From positions 62,001 through 126,000 of the forward strand of contig JAZKJV010006938.1 in NCBI GenBank assembly GCA_037367405.1: DNA of 64,000 nt, read 5' to 3'. This document shows positions 1 through 10,504 of this stretch, in pieces. The notes under the pieces are model-generated. The model did no database searches. It was not told the DNA's origin and was given only the letters and a program-made list of their open reading frames with translations. A program made the translations under genes and the position numbers. Numbering within the stretch: the first letter of the stretch is position 1; every line of letters begins with the position of its first letter. The DNA is from Ottelia alismoides (lineage: Eukaryota > Streptophyta > Magnoliopsida > Alismatales > Hydrocharitaceae).

Positions 1-340
1 TTCAGCAAAGCCATTCACAGGATGAAGGGGAGACTGAACTACATTCATGTTGATTGTTGGGGGCCCATTCCCGGGTACTATCTTTAGGAGGTGCTAGATA
101 TTTCCTATCCATTATTGATGATTATTCTAGAATGATTTGGGTGTTCATGATGAAGTACAAGAGCGAGGCATTTGAAACCTTTTGGCATGAAAGATCTTAG
201 TAGAGAACTATACTTCTAAGAAGGTCAAGAGTCTGCATATTGATAATGGGATGGAATTTTGTTCCTCAAAATTCAATGACCTCCACAAGGAGGAGGGTTT
301 TGCAAGACACCACACCGTCAGAGATATGCCACAATAAAAT
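1..340 (+). pseudogene. Ty1/copia integrase core fragment
   Basis: The first 340 bases translate, across at least one frameshift near 85 and in-frame stops, into a Ty1/copia integrase core. One segment reads LNYIHVDCWGP (first catalytic Asp region), the next FLSIIDDYSRMIWVFM, and a third LHIDNGMEF (second catalytic Asp region) followed by FARHHTVRDMPQ. In the family the next residues are the TPQQNG-x-x-E block with the catalytic Glu. Here the reading stops at that point and an LTR begins, so reverse transcriptase and RNase H were lost by deletion. It is cut on the left by the window edge. It is inactive. Family assignment is by motif recognition and is firm; the lineage within copia is not determined. 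Confidence 0.85.
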
Positions 341-484
341 TGTTGGGATATTAGTTATCTTTTGTTCCGTTTATGTATTATCTTTTCTTTCCACCCTCTT
401 TGCGTAATTCGCCCAACAAGTTTCTCCCCTATATAAAAAACCATAGGACCTCACGAATAGGTAATTCATTGTTTTCTCTCAACA
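341..484 (+). repeat. Short copia LTR, TGTTG...CAACA
   Basis: This 144-bp segment begins TGTTGGGATATTAG and ends TCTCTCAACA, giving the inverted TGTTG/CAACA ends of an LTR. It contains a CTATATAAAA-type TATA sequence near 430. A recognisable relative follows the copia RNase H and polypurine tract at 28476, which identifies it as the 3' LTR of the same family as the integrase stub to its left. Confidence 0.75.
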
Positions 485-636
485 TAATATCGGAACGATG
501 ATCCTAGACCAGAGTTCTTATACCCCACCAGTGCCCTAAACCACACTCATCGCCCTCTACTCCCACGCGCCGCGCACTGCCGTCAGCAAACTGCCATTGC
601 TACAAGCACCCGCATGTTGTTGTGCATCGTTGCCAG
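485..636. other. Unassigned spacer
   Basis: This is 152 bp between the copia LTR and the chromovirus leader repeat. It is pyrimidine rich with short GC-rich words. I see no gene, repeat or terminal motif in it. Confidence 0.4.
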
Positions 637-2025
637 CAAACTGTAACCAACTCTCAACCGTAACCAACTCTCAAGAACAGTAACCAAAACTCAAGCAATA
701 AGGAAGCCTCCGAAGAGACCCTTTCGTCTCGCCCACCCAGTGGAAGTGTGATCTAGGAGAGGGCTAGGCCTACTCTAAAACTACGTCCTTGAGACGGGGG
801 AGAGACTTTTCGGACTAAGTCACTCCAAAAACCGGCAGACCGATACAGGCAAACGAGCATGAAAAATCAAAATCGAGGGCTCTCTAGCCTAGGCATCCTA
901 AAGAATATAGGGCCAAAGGAATTGGTCTTAAAGAAAATCTGTGGATCCCAAAGAGGAGTAAAACTGCGAGCACTTGCGAAAAACCGCGAAAAGACTGGGA
1001 TTCGAGACCCGCTCACTAAGCGGTCACTGCCCTAATTGGGCTTCCTATCTCCCTCCCAACTGAGAATCACCATACCCTCGTACAGTCAGGTGTAAAGGTC
1101 GTCTTAACTGGCATTCTTAATTATCACTCATCACTTAATCACCATCACTGACTTGATTCATCATCCTTTCTCAATCCTTTTTGTGGTTGATTGTACAGAT
1201 CTAGGTCTTTTGTCAATAATTGTCAATAGTGATCTATAGTTAGTAATGTATGCCTAAAGGATTAATTCATGAAGATGATCGGTCCTTATGGTCACATGTT
1301 ATCATTTCTAAGATCGTGAGATTAGCAACTACTCATTGGATCTAGATCTAAGTTCAATTCAACGCAGAATTTCCAAATTTTCTTATTAAACTCTTAATTT
1401 AGTGGCATGATTATTAATCGAAATGGCAGGGAAGGAACGACCTGCTGTTCTCGGGTCATAGGTTTTATAAGGAAAATGTGGGGTTTTTGGCAAAGAGGTT
1501 GGTGGACGACTGGGTGTTGTAATGCTTTCTGTGGTACATCTTTTGGGCGTCGCAGTTCTTTACTTTTGTAATTCTACTTTTAGCTTTCAATAAATATTGA
1601 AGGGGCGGACACCACCGAGTGTTTCCCCCTTCCCTACAGGCTTTCAAAAAATGATTATTAATCGAAATTTTATAAGACCTTGTATGAAAATACCCCAATG
1701 TTCTCATTTTTCAATCATGAGATTAGAAGCTTGTTTATTAGATATGGATTCAAGTTTAGATTTATACAAAATTTCCAATTCTTCTTATTTAGTCGTAAGA
1801 TTAAGTGTTACTCTTAGGTGCATCAATAAGGATTTCTTTTGAATTAGTCTTTCCGCCAAAGTCAATAATCAAAGTACATGGTTTCTCATCTCAGCAAGTA
1901 AAAAGTAGTTTTAATTTTCTAGCTTTTCTGAATAATATCTTTGTAAACACAATCTTAAATCAACCCCCTCCAGTGACAGCAACTTATGTCATAGGAATCA
2001 GGGTTACCACTTACATATACAAAAA
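637..2025. repeat. Chromovirus leader fragment, copy 1
   Basis: This stretch matches 22731-23860 in the same orientation and 55280-56130 in reverse complement, with shared phrases such as GTAACCAAAACTCAAG and GAGACCCTTTCGTCTCGCC. In the better preserved element it lies between an LTR and the protease region, so it is a non-coding internal leader rather than an LTR. It is interrupted by a LINE tail at 1425-1651 and truncated at 2026 by a Mutator-like element. No supported coding sequence is present. Confidence 0.7.
1425..1651 (+). mobile_element. 5'-truncated LINE tail with 17-bp TSD
   Basis: A 227-bp insertion sits between two perfect 17-bp copies of TGATTATTAATCGAAAT (1408-1424 and 1652-1668). 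The related leader copy at 23521-23560 has the same sequence uninterrupted, so the empty site is visible within this window. The insert starts mid-frame with a 31-codon open segment ending DDWVL and TAA at 1520-1522. It continues through a 3' UTR with CAATAAATATTG and ends in six A residues. A long target duplication, A-tail and 5' truncation are the signature of target-primed reverse transcription. The specific LINE family is not identified. Confidence 0.85.
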
Positions 2026-2317
2026 GGGATATTTACACCCATAACCCTGAGTAGTTCCGTAATTATCCCAGGAACCCTCGATAATCACGAATTACACCGA
2101 AGACCCTTAATAGTTGCTCCGTCTTACACACATGACCTTCCATTAGTTTGGTTCATTAACTCAGCCAGATGGGTGAGTTAATCTAACCAATCCGCGATCT
2201 AACGGTTGGGATTAACCAAAAAAAGAAAGGAGAGGAGAGGAGAAAGTGGGTGACGAGGAAGACGAACTAGGAGGGGACCTAGGGTTCCGAGGGGATTGCG
2301 GGCTCCGAACTGGGGGG
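2026..2317. mobile_element. Mutator-like element, left part
   Basis: The first bases (GGGATATTTACACCCATAAC) match the terminal repeat of the intact element at 58184-59731, and similarity runs for over 100 bp. The element then turns GC rich and reaches repeats of GGCTCCGAACTGGG, where a copia element is inserted. The matching right-hand repeats resume at 13119. The left flank would be ATACAAAAA (2017-2025), but the right terminal repeat is missing, so the target duplication cannot be checked. Confidence 0.75.
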
Positions 2318-5189
2318 GGGAGGATATGGGATAATCCTCAAGTGCATCACGGAAGCGTAAGCTTCGTATCGAATACGACGACGAACGACTAGTCGCACTA
2401 GTTGTTTTATGCAGCGGAATTTAAAAAAATTTCATGCGACAAAACCACATGATCCAAGAACACTTCTCGGATCGTTTCGTCTAAATCACAAACAAGTAAT
2501 AGGATTACCTCTTGAAGAATGGTTGCGATCGAGTCTCTAAACGAAGAGACCTCCTGTCTCAAGTCCGATCCGACGGAGGAGACGCTTGCAAGCATGGGGA
2601 TGAATCGCGTGCTTCTCGCAATCCATGTTGATGATCCAAGCAGTGGATCTTCTGATCTCGACACACGAGATCCGACGTCTTCTTCACGAGCAAGGCGCAC
2701 CGAAGGTGACGGAGATCCACGAGCAGACGATCGGGCAGTATAACGACGATGCTGCGGTGATGGAGAACCTCTCTAGGGCATCTATGGTGGACGGCCATGA
2801 GAGGGAGAGAGAGCATGGCCTCAAATTTCAGCGAAATTCGGTCGAATTTCTGTCGAATATCGATATCCAGTCGAAACCGAAATTCGACCGAAATGACCGA
2901 AATGACCGAAATATGGGGGTCCTAGTACAAAAAATGACCGAAATGACCGAAATTTCGGTCGAAATTCCACCGAAATTCCATCGAAATTCTGTTTTGGTTG
3001 ATACCGAAATGGTGACCGAAACCGACATTTAAGGCCTTGAGAGAGAGTAGGCGTGTAGAGAGAAAGAGAGAGAGAGTGAGAAAGAGAGAGATGTGCTTCA
3101 ATAGCATGTACTCAGAGAGCATGGTATGCCTCTCTATTTATAGGGTTTTGGGATCCATAGATCTCAATCCACGGGACATATAAAATCAATGGATGAGATT
3201 GATTTATGTCTAATCCAATGGTCAAGATTGTTGTTGGTAAAAGCCAACAACTTGTGATTTAATTTAGATCAAATATATTTGACAAATCAAATATACATCA
3301 ATCCTAAAATTAAACCAATCAAATAAAGAGACAAATTCCACGGAGATCTCAATCCCATTGGAATATAGTGGACGGCCACTTATTTCCAAGTGGAGCAATC
3401 TCATGAAATCTCATGAGATTGCATATCTCCATGAAATTCTCCATTATTTAATTCAACAACTTTTGTTGAGATTTATTCTTCAAAAATAATTCATAAATAA
3501 TTTTTGAGAATATTGCAATCTTGCCATTGGAAAATTGCGAATCACATTCACAACCCAAAACAAAATATAATTTACATTTTCAATTAATTACACAATGTGT
3601 ATCCGATACATATTAATAATTAATCAACAAATATAAATTATAATTAGCTCTCTCTAATACATTATAAATCACATTTATAATATATTATGAATAATTGGAT
3701 ATTGCTATCCACATTATTCATATCAATGATAATTAAATCACATTTAATCATCTTGGATCTCTTTTTCTCTTGTGTCCAAATAATATGAATCACATTCACA
3801 TTATTCATATCTTTGATAATCAAATCACATTTAATTATCTAAGATAACTCTCCTTATAATATGAATCAAATTCATATTATTCATGATAATTAAATCACAT
3901 TTAATTATCTATTTTCTCAATGCTCGGATACATATATCAACAATAGAATTATAAATGAACTCTTTCAAGGATAATGCGCTTTCTCCGCGAATACTTGGAG
4001 ATAAGGACAGGGCGATTGTATTGTTCCACGTATAGTGACTTGGGTATTGAGATCACATCTCAAATCCAGATCTCGAGCCTCCCATAGATGGTTGATTAAA
4101 TCAAGACCGCAAATCTAATCTTCTCATTGAATCTGAATCGCATTCAGATCAATGTCCAATATTTGGACTAAGATCGGATTACTTCTTTACTGAGAGGAGT
4201 CACTAAAATCCAGACACGTTTCATCACTCCCTAGGAATGGAAGCGTCATGGTTATACAATCGTTTATGATCACATCACCATCAGGTATTCCCAATACCTG
4301 TACATCCTGCATACTGGAAGACTCAGAATAAACCTGAAGTATAAGATCAATTTTTACACTGTCTACTTCAGAGTTTTATCATTAAGTTTCTCATTCGATC
4401 ATTGGGGGTCGGTATCGATCATATACTTTCCAAAAGCATATATCATACCTAGGTCTTGATCATATACTTTCCAAAAGTATATATTAAACCTACAAATTCA
4501 GTCAAGCTTCCAAAGCGAGACGACCGTGCACGGAATTTGATTCTTCCCAATATCTCATGAGTGAGCTCATGTCTTCCGGTTCAGTAATGAACCTGTATGA
4601 TCCCTTTAAGAGATTATATTACTCATATGCCCTTATATGCACACCAGCGTGCCAGTGTATAGACCTTGGTTAGGTCATCAACCTACTGATCTGCCAAATG
4701 TACATAATCAGACATATAGTAACACATCTGTCTCCGGCCAGAGGATGCGTGCCTATATCATGACAGCATACGATATAGGACTTTGGTTATCTCGATCTTG
4801 TTAAGTCAACTCTTTGACCTAACTAATCTGACACCTCCGAATCTCTATTCCTAAGCAGAGGACCTACATCAAGAGGTCGGTCAGATATCAGCCTAACTGA
4901 GAAAGGATTGCCATCTCCTACTTAGGCTGGAGATCATTTCTTAACAATCATTTGATGGTGCTTGATGAGTCCTCAATCTAACTCATTAGATGTTCATCCA
5001 AGCACCAGCCTCTATGATTCAATATTTGAATCAACAGCTGTATGATCATCAAGATGGCCATGGTACATAACCCTAATTGTGCTAAGGGACCTATTATGCA
5101 AATTATTTATTCTTCATTTCAGATCAGGGAATGATATTCGCAATAACATTTATTGCATAATGGCTTGTCGTGGGCTCGTATGTCCAACA
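2318..5189 (-). repeat. 3' LTR of the 10.8-kb copia
   Basis: Read on the minus strand it starts TGTTGGACATACGAGCCC. It matches 10505-13118 almost throughout. A TATAAATAG box lies on the minus strand near 3135-3143. It is about 258 bp longer than its partner, mostly because of the insertion at 2814-3039. Its outer end reads GGAGGATATGGG where the partner has TGAAGGATATGGG, so the terminal dinucleotide has decayed. Confidence 0.85.
2814..3039. mobile_element. MITE-like insertion in the copia LTR
   Basis: About 226 bp present in this LTR are absent from its partner, where the site reads an uninterrupted GAGAG run (around 10985-10998). The ends carry a 13-base inverted repeat with two mismatches (GGCCTCAAATTTC against GGCCTTAAATGTC on the other strand). 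The flanks are GAGAGAG on both sides, consistent with a hAT-like 8-bp duplication, though the repeat target makes the length uncertain. The interior is built from GACCGAAAT-type repeats in both orientations. No coding capacity. Confidence 0.65.
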
Positions 5190-5204
5190 ATCTCCCACTA
5201 GCCC
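5190..5204 (-). other. Polypurine tract of the copia
   Basis: On the minus strand this reads GGGCTAGTGGGAGAT directly before the 3' LTR, the expected place for plus-strand priming. Confidence 0.6.
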
Positions 5205-5653
5205 AAAGAGCCCTTAATGGGCTAATCATTTAAACCCACACTCATGTGACAATCATAGGCTATTTAGAAAATAGCTAGGTAAGCTGATCAGTCACTCTGT
5301 TCCCAAGAGACTACGCCAAGTCCTTTTACGGCACGTGCATAACCCCTAGTAACAGTGCTCGCATCCAATGCGAATGTTGCATCTTATGCAACCAATACTC
5401 AATTTTGTTATAGAGTCCTTGACACTATAGCTCGATAATTATTATAACCAGTATGCCCATAATCCTTATCAGAATACCTTCATTCCTGGAGATCTCTATA
5501 TCCTAAGGTATCTACAGTTAAGACCCTTATAGATCTCTATCTACAAGGTCTTAAACTTTTGAAGATAAGACTTTGAGATCACTATCTCTAAGTTTCATCA
5601 TCTTTGAAGATATTGTTATTACTGCAATCAAGTGTTTAATCACCATAGTTGGA

Positions 5654-6300
5654 TCAGCAACCGTTTACTACTCCCACTGCATGGCAGACATCTGGCTTTT
5701 GTACACATCTAGCATACACTCGGATTCTCGAAACTGATGTACAAGGGCAAGCAGTTTTAGCATTCACATCCTCAACTCTTTGAGGTGCTATTCCTTTAGA
5801 TAGGTCAGTACCATATCTTGAGGGAAAGAATCCCTTCTTGGAATTTTTCATGGAGATGTCCAAGGTATACCATTAATGTGACAGTACCAATACCCTCTTT
5901 TCTTTGCTTCTGAACAACTTCAGAATTAAGATCTAAGAGGTATACTTGAGATCATCTCTCGAGGTATGGAACAACCATGATATAAAACACTTATTATTAT
6001 CATCCTTAGATCATTCCAAATGATTAGGATATCTACATTTAGCACGATGAACACAATGGCACTCTCACTAAGCTTCATATGATTTATCAAGATTCTATCT
6101 GAAATCATAACATTTATAATTTCATCAAATCTTATGTTCCAACTACAAGAAGCTTATCTGAGTCCAAAGATGGAGTTCTTTAGCTTGCACACCTTGCTTT
6201 CCTCAACCATGAAGCCCTGTGGCTACTTCATATGAATATCCTCAGAGAGGTATTCATAGAGGAATGCAATCTTGACTCACATCATGAAGATGTCATAGTC
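5654..6300 (-). pseudogene. Ty1/copia reverse transcriptase remnant
   Basis: Three minus-strand segments follow the order of a copia reverse transcriptase. Around 6180-6300 a segment resembles the MDVKTAFLNG block and ends GFMVEESKVCKL. At 5926-6108 is VFIVLNVDILIIWND, corresponding to the catalytic YVDD motif, here damaged. At 5654-5863 is KNSKKGFFPSRYGTDLS, followed by remnants of the RPDICYA region. Frameshifts and stops separate them. RNase H would fall at 5200-5640 and is not readable as an open frame. The catalytic motif is broken, so this copy is inactive. Confidence 0.8.
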
Positions 6301-9300
6301 AAGTTGTGTAGCTATAGTTAGCAATATTCTGATGGGTTAAAGCAAGGTCACTGGAGAGCAAGTCTCATCGCAAGCGATGTCTTCTCTTTGGTGTGTAGCT
6401 CAAAGCCACGAACCGTGCTTTGAAGGTCTCTACATTTTCATCAGGTTTCCTCTTTCTCTTTAAGATCTATTTACACCATAATGGATCTTAACCATATAGT
6501 TGGATCCTCGAGGGTCTATATACAATATTTATATATGAAGTCTACTTTAGACTTTATTGCTAACATCCATCTTTCCATGTTATGATCTTCAGAAGCATCA
6601 TCACATGAAGTCAGATCATTGTCAGATTCAACTGATACATGGAATCCATCCTCAAACTTATTTGAAGAGGTATTAATGTTTCATCTTTAATTGTCTATTT
6701 ACTTTCCGATTTCAGGAGCCTCATTATCTTCTTAAGATTAAATGAGTTCCTTTACTTCATTTTCATCTTGATTCTTAAGAGAGACATTCTCTAAGAATCA
6801 CATTCTCAGAGATGAGATCATTTAAGAATCTCAAGGTCATAAAGTAGGTATCCAATACCATCCTTTATTTTCCTAATGAAGTAGCACTCTCCAGTGCCAG
6901 ATTCCAGCTTAATCACATGGAACCTTATTAAAGATATATATAATGTAGTCTCTACCACATATATATATACCTGCAAACTAAGAGATAATTATGCTAAGAT
7001 TAATCATTGATCAAATCATGTCACACATGATCAATTGTATCTCCCTACAACTCTATTGAGTTAAGGTTCATTAGGAGGATTGAGATAGGAATGATATTCA
7101 CATCTCCATAAGGTATTCCTTGAATTCATCTAATAGGTACAAGCTATCTTGGTTAGATCAAATTCATTTCATCTTCTTTCAAACTTTGGTTCTAAACCAA
7201 AATTGTGAAATCTTTAAACATTTCAAAGTTTTCTAAGTGAAGAGAAGAAATCTCATATCACAAATAATCATTAATAGATATCACATATCCTTAATGTTTA
7301 TTCTGATATAGATGATTCACATACATCAATATGTATGAGATTTTGAATACCTTGACATCTTACACCATTCCCAAGGAAGGGTGTATTGGACATTTCCACT
7401 TTTGAATACAATATTCACAAGTATGTAAGATTTGAACCTTTAGACAATCTAAAGTTTCATCTCTTATCAGTCTATTGATCACATCAACAGACAAATGTCC
7501 AAAACATGATGCTATATCATTATCAAATGATCTTCATCCTCCTATTGATCTTTAATGGTTTAATTTTCAGTATTAGAAATCTTAATGAACCATTCATTAA
7601 TATTCTAATTTAGTAGAGTCCACAAGATTTTAGATTATTATGTGAAATATCTCCATCATAACTCTTTATGATAGGTCTATTACAGAATTCATGTTTATTT
7701 CCACCATTTAGAAGTAAACTATGAGTGTGTTCTAATATCCAGGTCACAGAGACATTCTCTAAGACTAAGGGCTCCCATTGAAAATATGAAGTCTATTGAT
7801 CCAATGGAAATTGTTGCAACAATTGCATCACCTTCAACATGGATGACCATTAAACATTAAGATCAAATTTCTAATATTCTAATACAGATGCAACTAATTG
7901 CAAGTGTCATTAGAAGATTGAGATACAATTATTAGACTTTATCTTATCAATAAGTAAGTCAATTTCAATGATTATATGTAGATTTTTCTGATGTACTATC
8001 CGATTCCTTCTCTAAGGATTCTAGATAGATTTGATAGTCATACTATCAACACATCAACTTATTGCAGTATTGGCATACATCCAACTCTTTGGATGTCATA
8101 TGGAAGTCACAGAAGTACAGTCACCTCTTTGACTATACTTCTTACTTGGGTCCAACCCATGCTTCCACTGCGCTCCCTTTATTTATAAGCAACCATTGCT
8201 CAAGAAAAAGGATCTCTTATGTTAGAATCAAAAATTTCAATATAAGAGTATTTCAACATTTATACATGTTTCATTCAATTCATACAATATGAATATTATG
8301 AAGCTTCATGAATGACTAGAGTATAGATAGTAGAATGATGACACTCATCGTATCTACATCCATTTAAACTCTTAAAACTTAGGTTCAGGTAGGTACTCAA
8401 ACAATTTGAATACATCATCTCCTATAGAGCCACCATTCTACATAATGCAGAAAATCATGTCATTCATTATTATATGTCGAGAGCACATATGTATGCCGGA
8501 ACATCTTCTTAGATTTATAAGGATTGTTTGATAATTACGATCATTATCGACAAGTCACTTTAAAAGTACATTAGATGAGATCAAGACTTATAGAAACGTA
8601 CAAACCTTAAGGTTTTAGTCCTATTGTCTATTTAATTATCATTCCTCATTATTATGAGGAAACTTGCACATTGCAACCACATACATTATGTGTCCAATTG
8701 CAAGTACAATATCTGGATCATGGGTCCAATTCATGATATTCTACTGGTTATTATTGAGTATAACATTGAGTGGGATTAAAGAAGGATTATCTGAAATAAG
8801 AAATTTGCATAAACATATATAAATATATAATTTACTTTGATTTAGGAATTTTATATCAAAGGTGTCTTGCCATGTCAACAATGAAAGTTCATTCCCTTAA
8901 TCACTTTCAATGTAAGAGATATACTTACCATTATATCTCAATCAAGATCTGCGATCTCTTTCCTTATTTTTGTTACATCCCAATAATATGAGAACCTGTA
9001 ACTCGGATAAAAAGAAGCGGGAACACATTCCGCCTTGCAAGTCCACCTTGTATCTCCCAATTCGGTCTTTAACACCCGGGCCCACCACCCCTAAGGAGAT
9101 GTTGACCCGTCATTAATTGAACCAACCGTCAACAGGAATACAACTCGCTATGCGCAACCCAATATCGTCCCAATAATATGAGGACCCGATATTGGGGCCA
9201 CTACGCATACGTCCTTACTCTTTCGAGAAGCGACGACCCCGATCCAAATGGATCGTATGCAGGAGTTGTCACTTCGGACAGGCGTCTCCTACATACAATA

Positions 9301-10490
9301 TCTGGCGACGGAACCCTTCGCCTTGACGGGAGACCATGGATGTCACTTATGTGATCCTCCCTATCATATTCAAATTCTAATTAACTATCATGAATCATAT
9401 TCACATAATTAATTCTTCCAAGGGAAATAACACATCTATTATATTAGAGTGTTTTTAATTGGATATAATTAACTTAATCACATTAAATTAATTATCAATC
9501 CAATTTAATCAATAAACTTGATTTTACTTGAATATATGGTATTATCTCAAAATACGTATTAATTCGAATTTTAATAATTAGAAAAATACATCATGATCTC
9601 TCAGGCATCATTCGTTCCCTACCCACTGTCATGGCTAGTACCGGCGGGAGTGGGACGGACCGCATCCGGTGCAACCCGCTACCCCAGCGATCCCCGACTA
9701 GACACCATATCCGCCTCGGGAAAAAATAATGATGAGTCAATCAATTTGTACTTGAGATGATCATCGGTTCTTCAACCGAAATTATACCATATAGTAATAA
9801 TCAAAACATTTCTGATTATAAGGAAATTTGCTAAACAAATTTCCAATCCTATTCAAGCAAGGAATTTGTTGATTAAGTTTCCAATTTTGATCTAGATCAA
9901 ATCTAATCAATTCATTGGTTGAGGTCATGTCAATTAAGGAAATAATCATCATTAAATATTCCTCAAATATTTTCCATAATTATTTCATGAAATTAACAAT
10001 TAATTTCACTAATTGACAATCACATGGTTCTTGATTAGGACTGTAATTTCAGCAGTGACCCCTACTTACTAAAATTAACATATCTCAATCAACTTAAATC
10101 CAAATTAGACAAAAACAATTTTCAAAGATTGCTAATTTGATTTAGGACAGAACCTAAGTGATATTTCACGCATTTCAAGGTGGATCAAAACAGTAATTAA
10201 CTCATAATCATGTTAAGATTCGCAGTTCCCGCAACAGTGAATACATGTTCATTAAAACAACCATATCTCGAGCAAACGAAATCCAAATTACGTAAACTCA
10301 GATCCTATGGTTTCCTTATTTAATGGGGAACAAAATCCAAGTTTTATTTTTGTGTTTAAACAATTTAAACATGGCCGAAAATAATCACTAAACAGAGATG
10401 CGAAAATGAAATGCGATAAGACTTTCGCAACCCTAACGAACCCAAGTCGCCTTCGGTTTTATGGATCGTATCCAAAACCTTCGACCTAAG
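6301..10490 (-). other. Eroded copia internal region
   Basis: This 4.2 kb should hold the 5' UTR, gag, protease and integrase of the copia element. It is AT rich and full of stops; I could not recognise a gag or integrase motif by eye. The part at 8990-9360 and 9600-9720 is GC richer and probably untranslated leader. No other gene is supported. Confidence 0.5.
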
Positions 10491-10502
10491 GCTCTGATAT
10501 CA
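10491..10502 (-). other. Primer-binding site, initiator-Met type
   Basis: The minus strand reads TGATATCAGAGC two bases after the end of the 5' LTR; the canonical plant primer site is TGGTATCAGAGC. It fixes the element's orientation. Confidence 0.75.
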
Positions 10503-10504
10503 CT

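Noticed and set aside
637..2025. Interpretation of this repeat as an LTR
   Set aside because: In the minus-strand chromovirus and the plus-strand gag copy the same block lies inside, between LTR and gag/pol, so it is a leader.
2625..3032. 135-residue frame, with a relative at 10807-11130
   Set aside because: It is antisense within copia LTRs, and the C-terminal half comes from a MITE-like insertion with CCGAAAT repeats.
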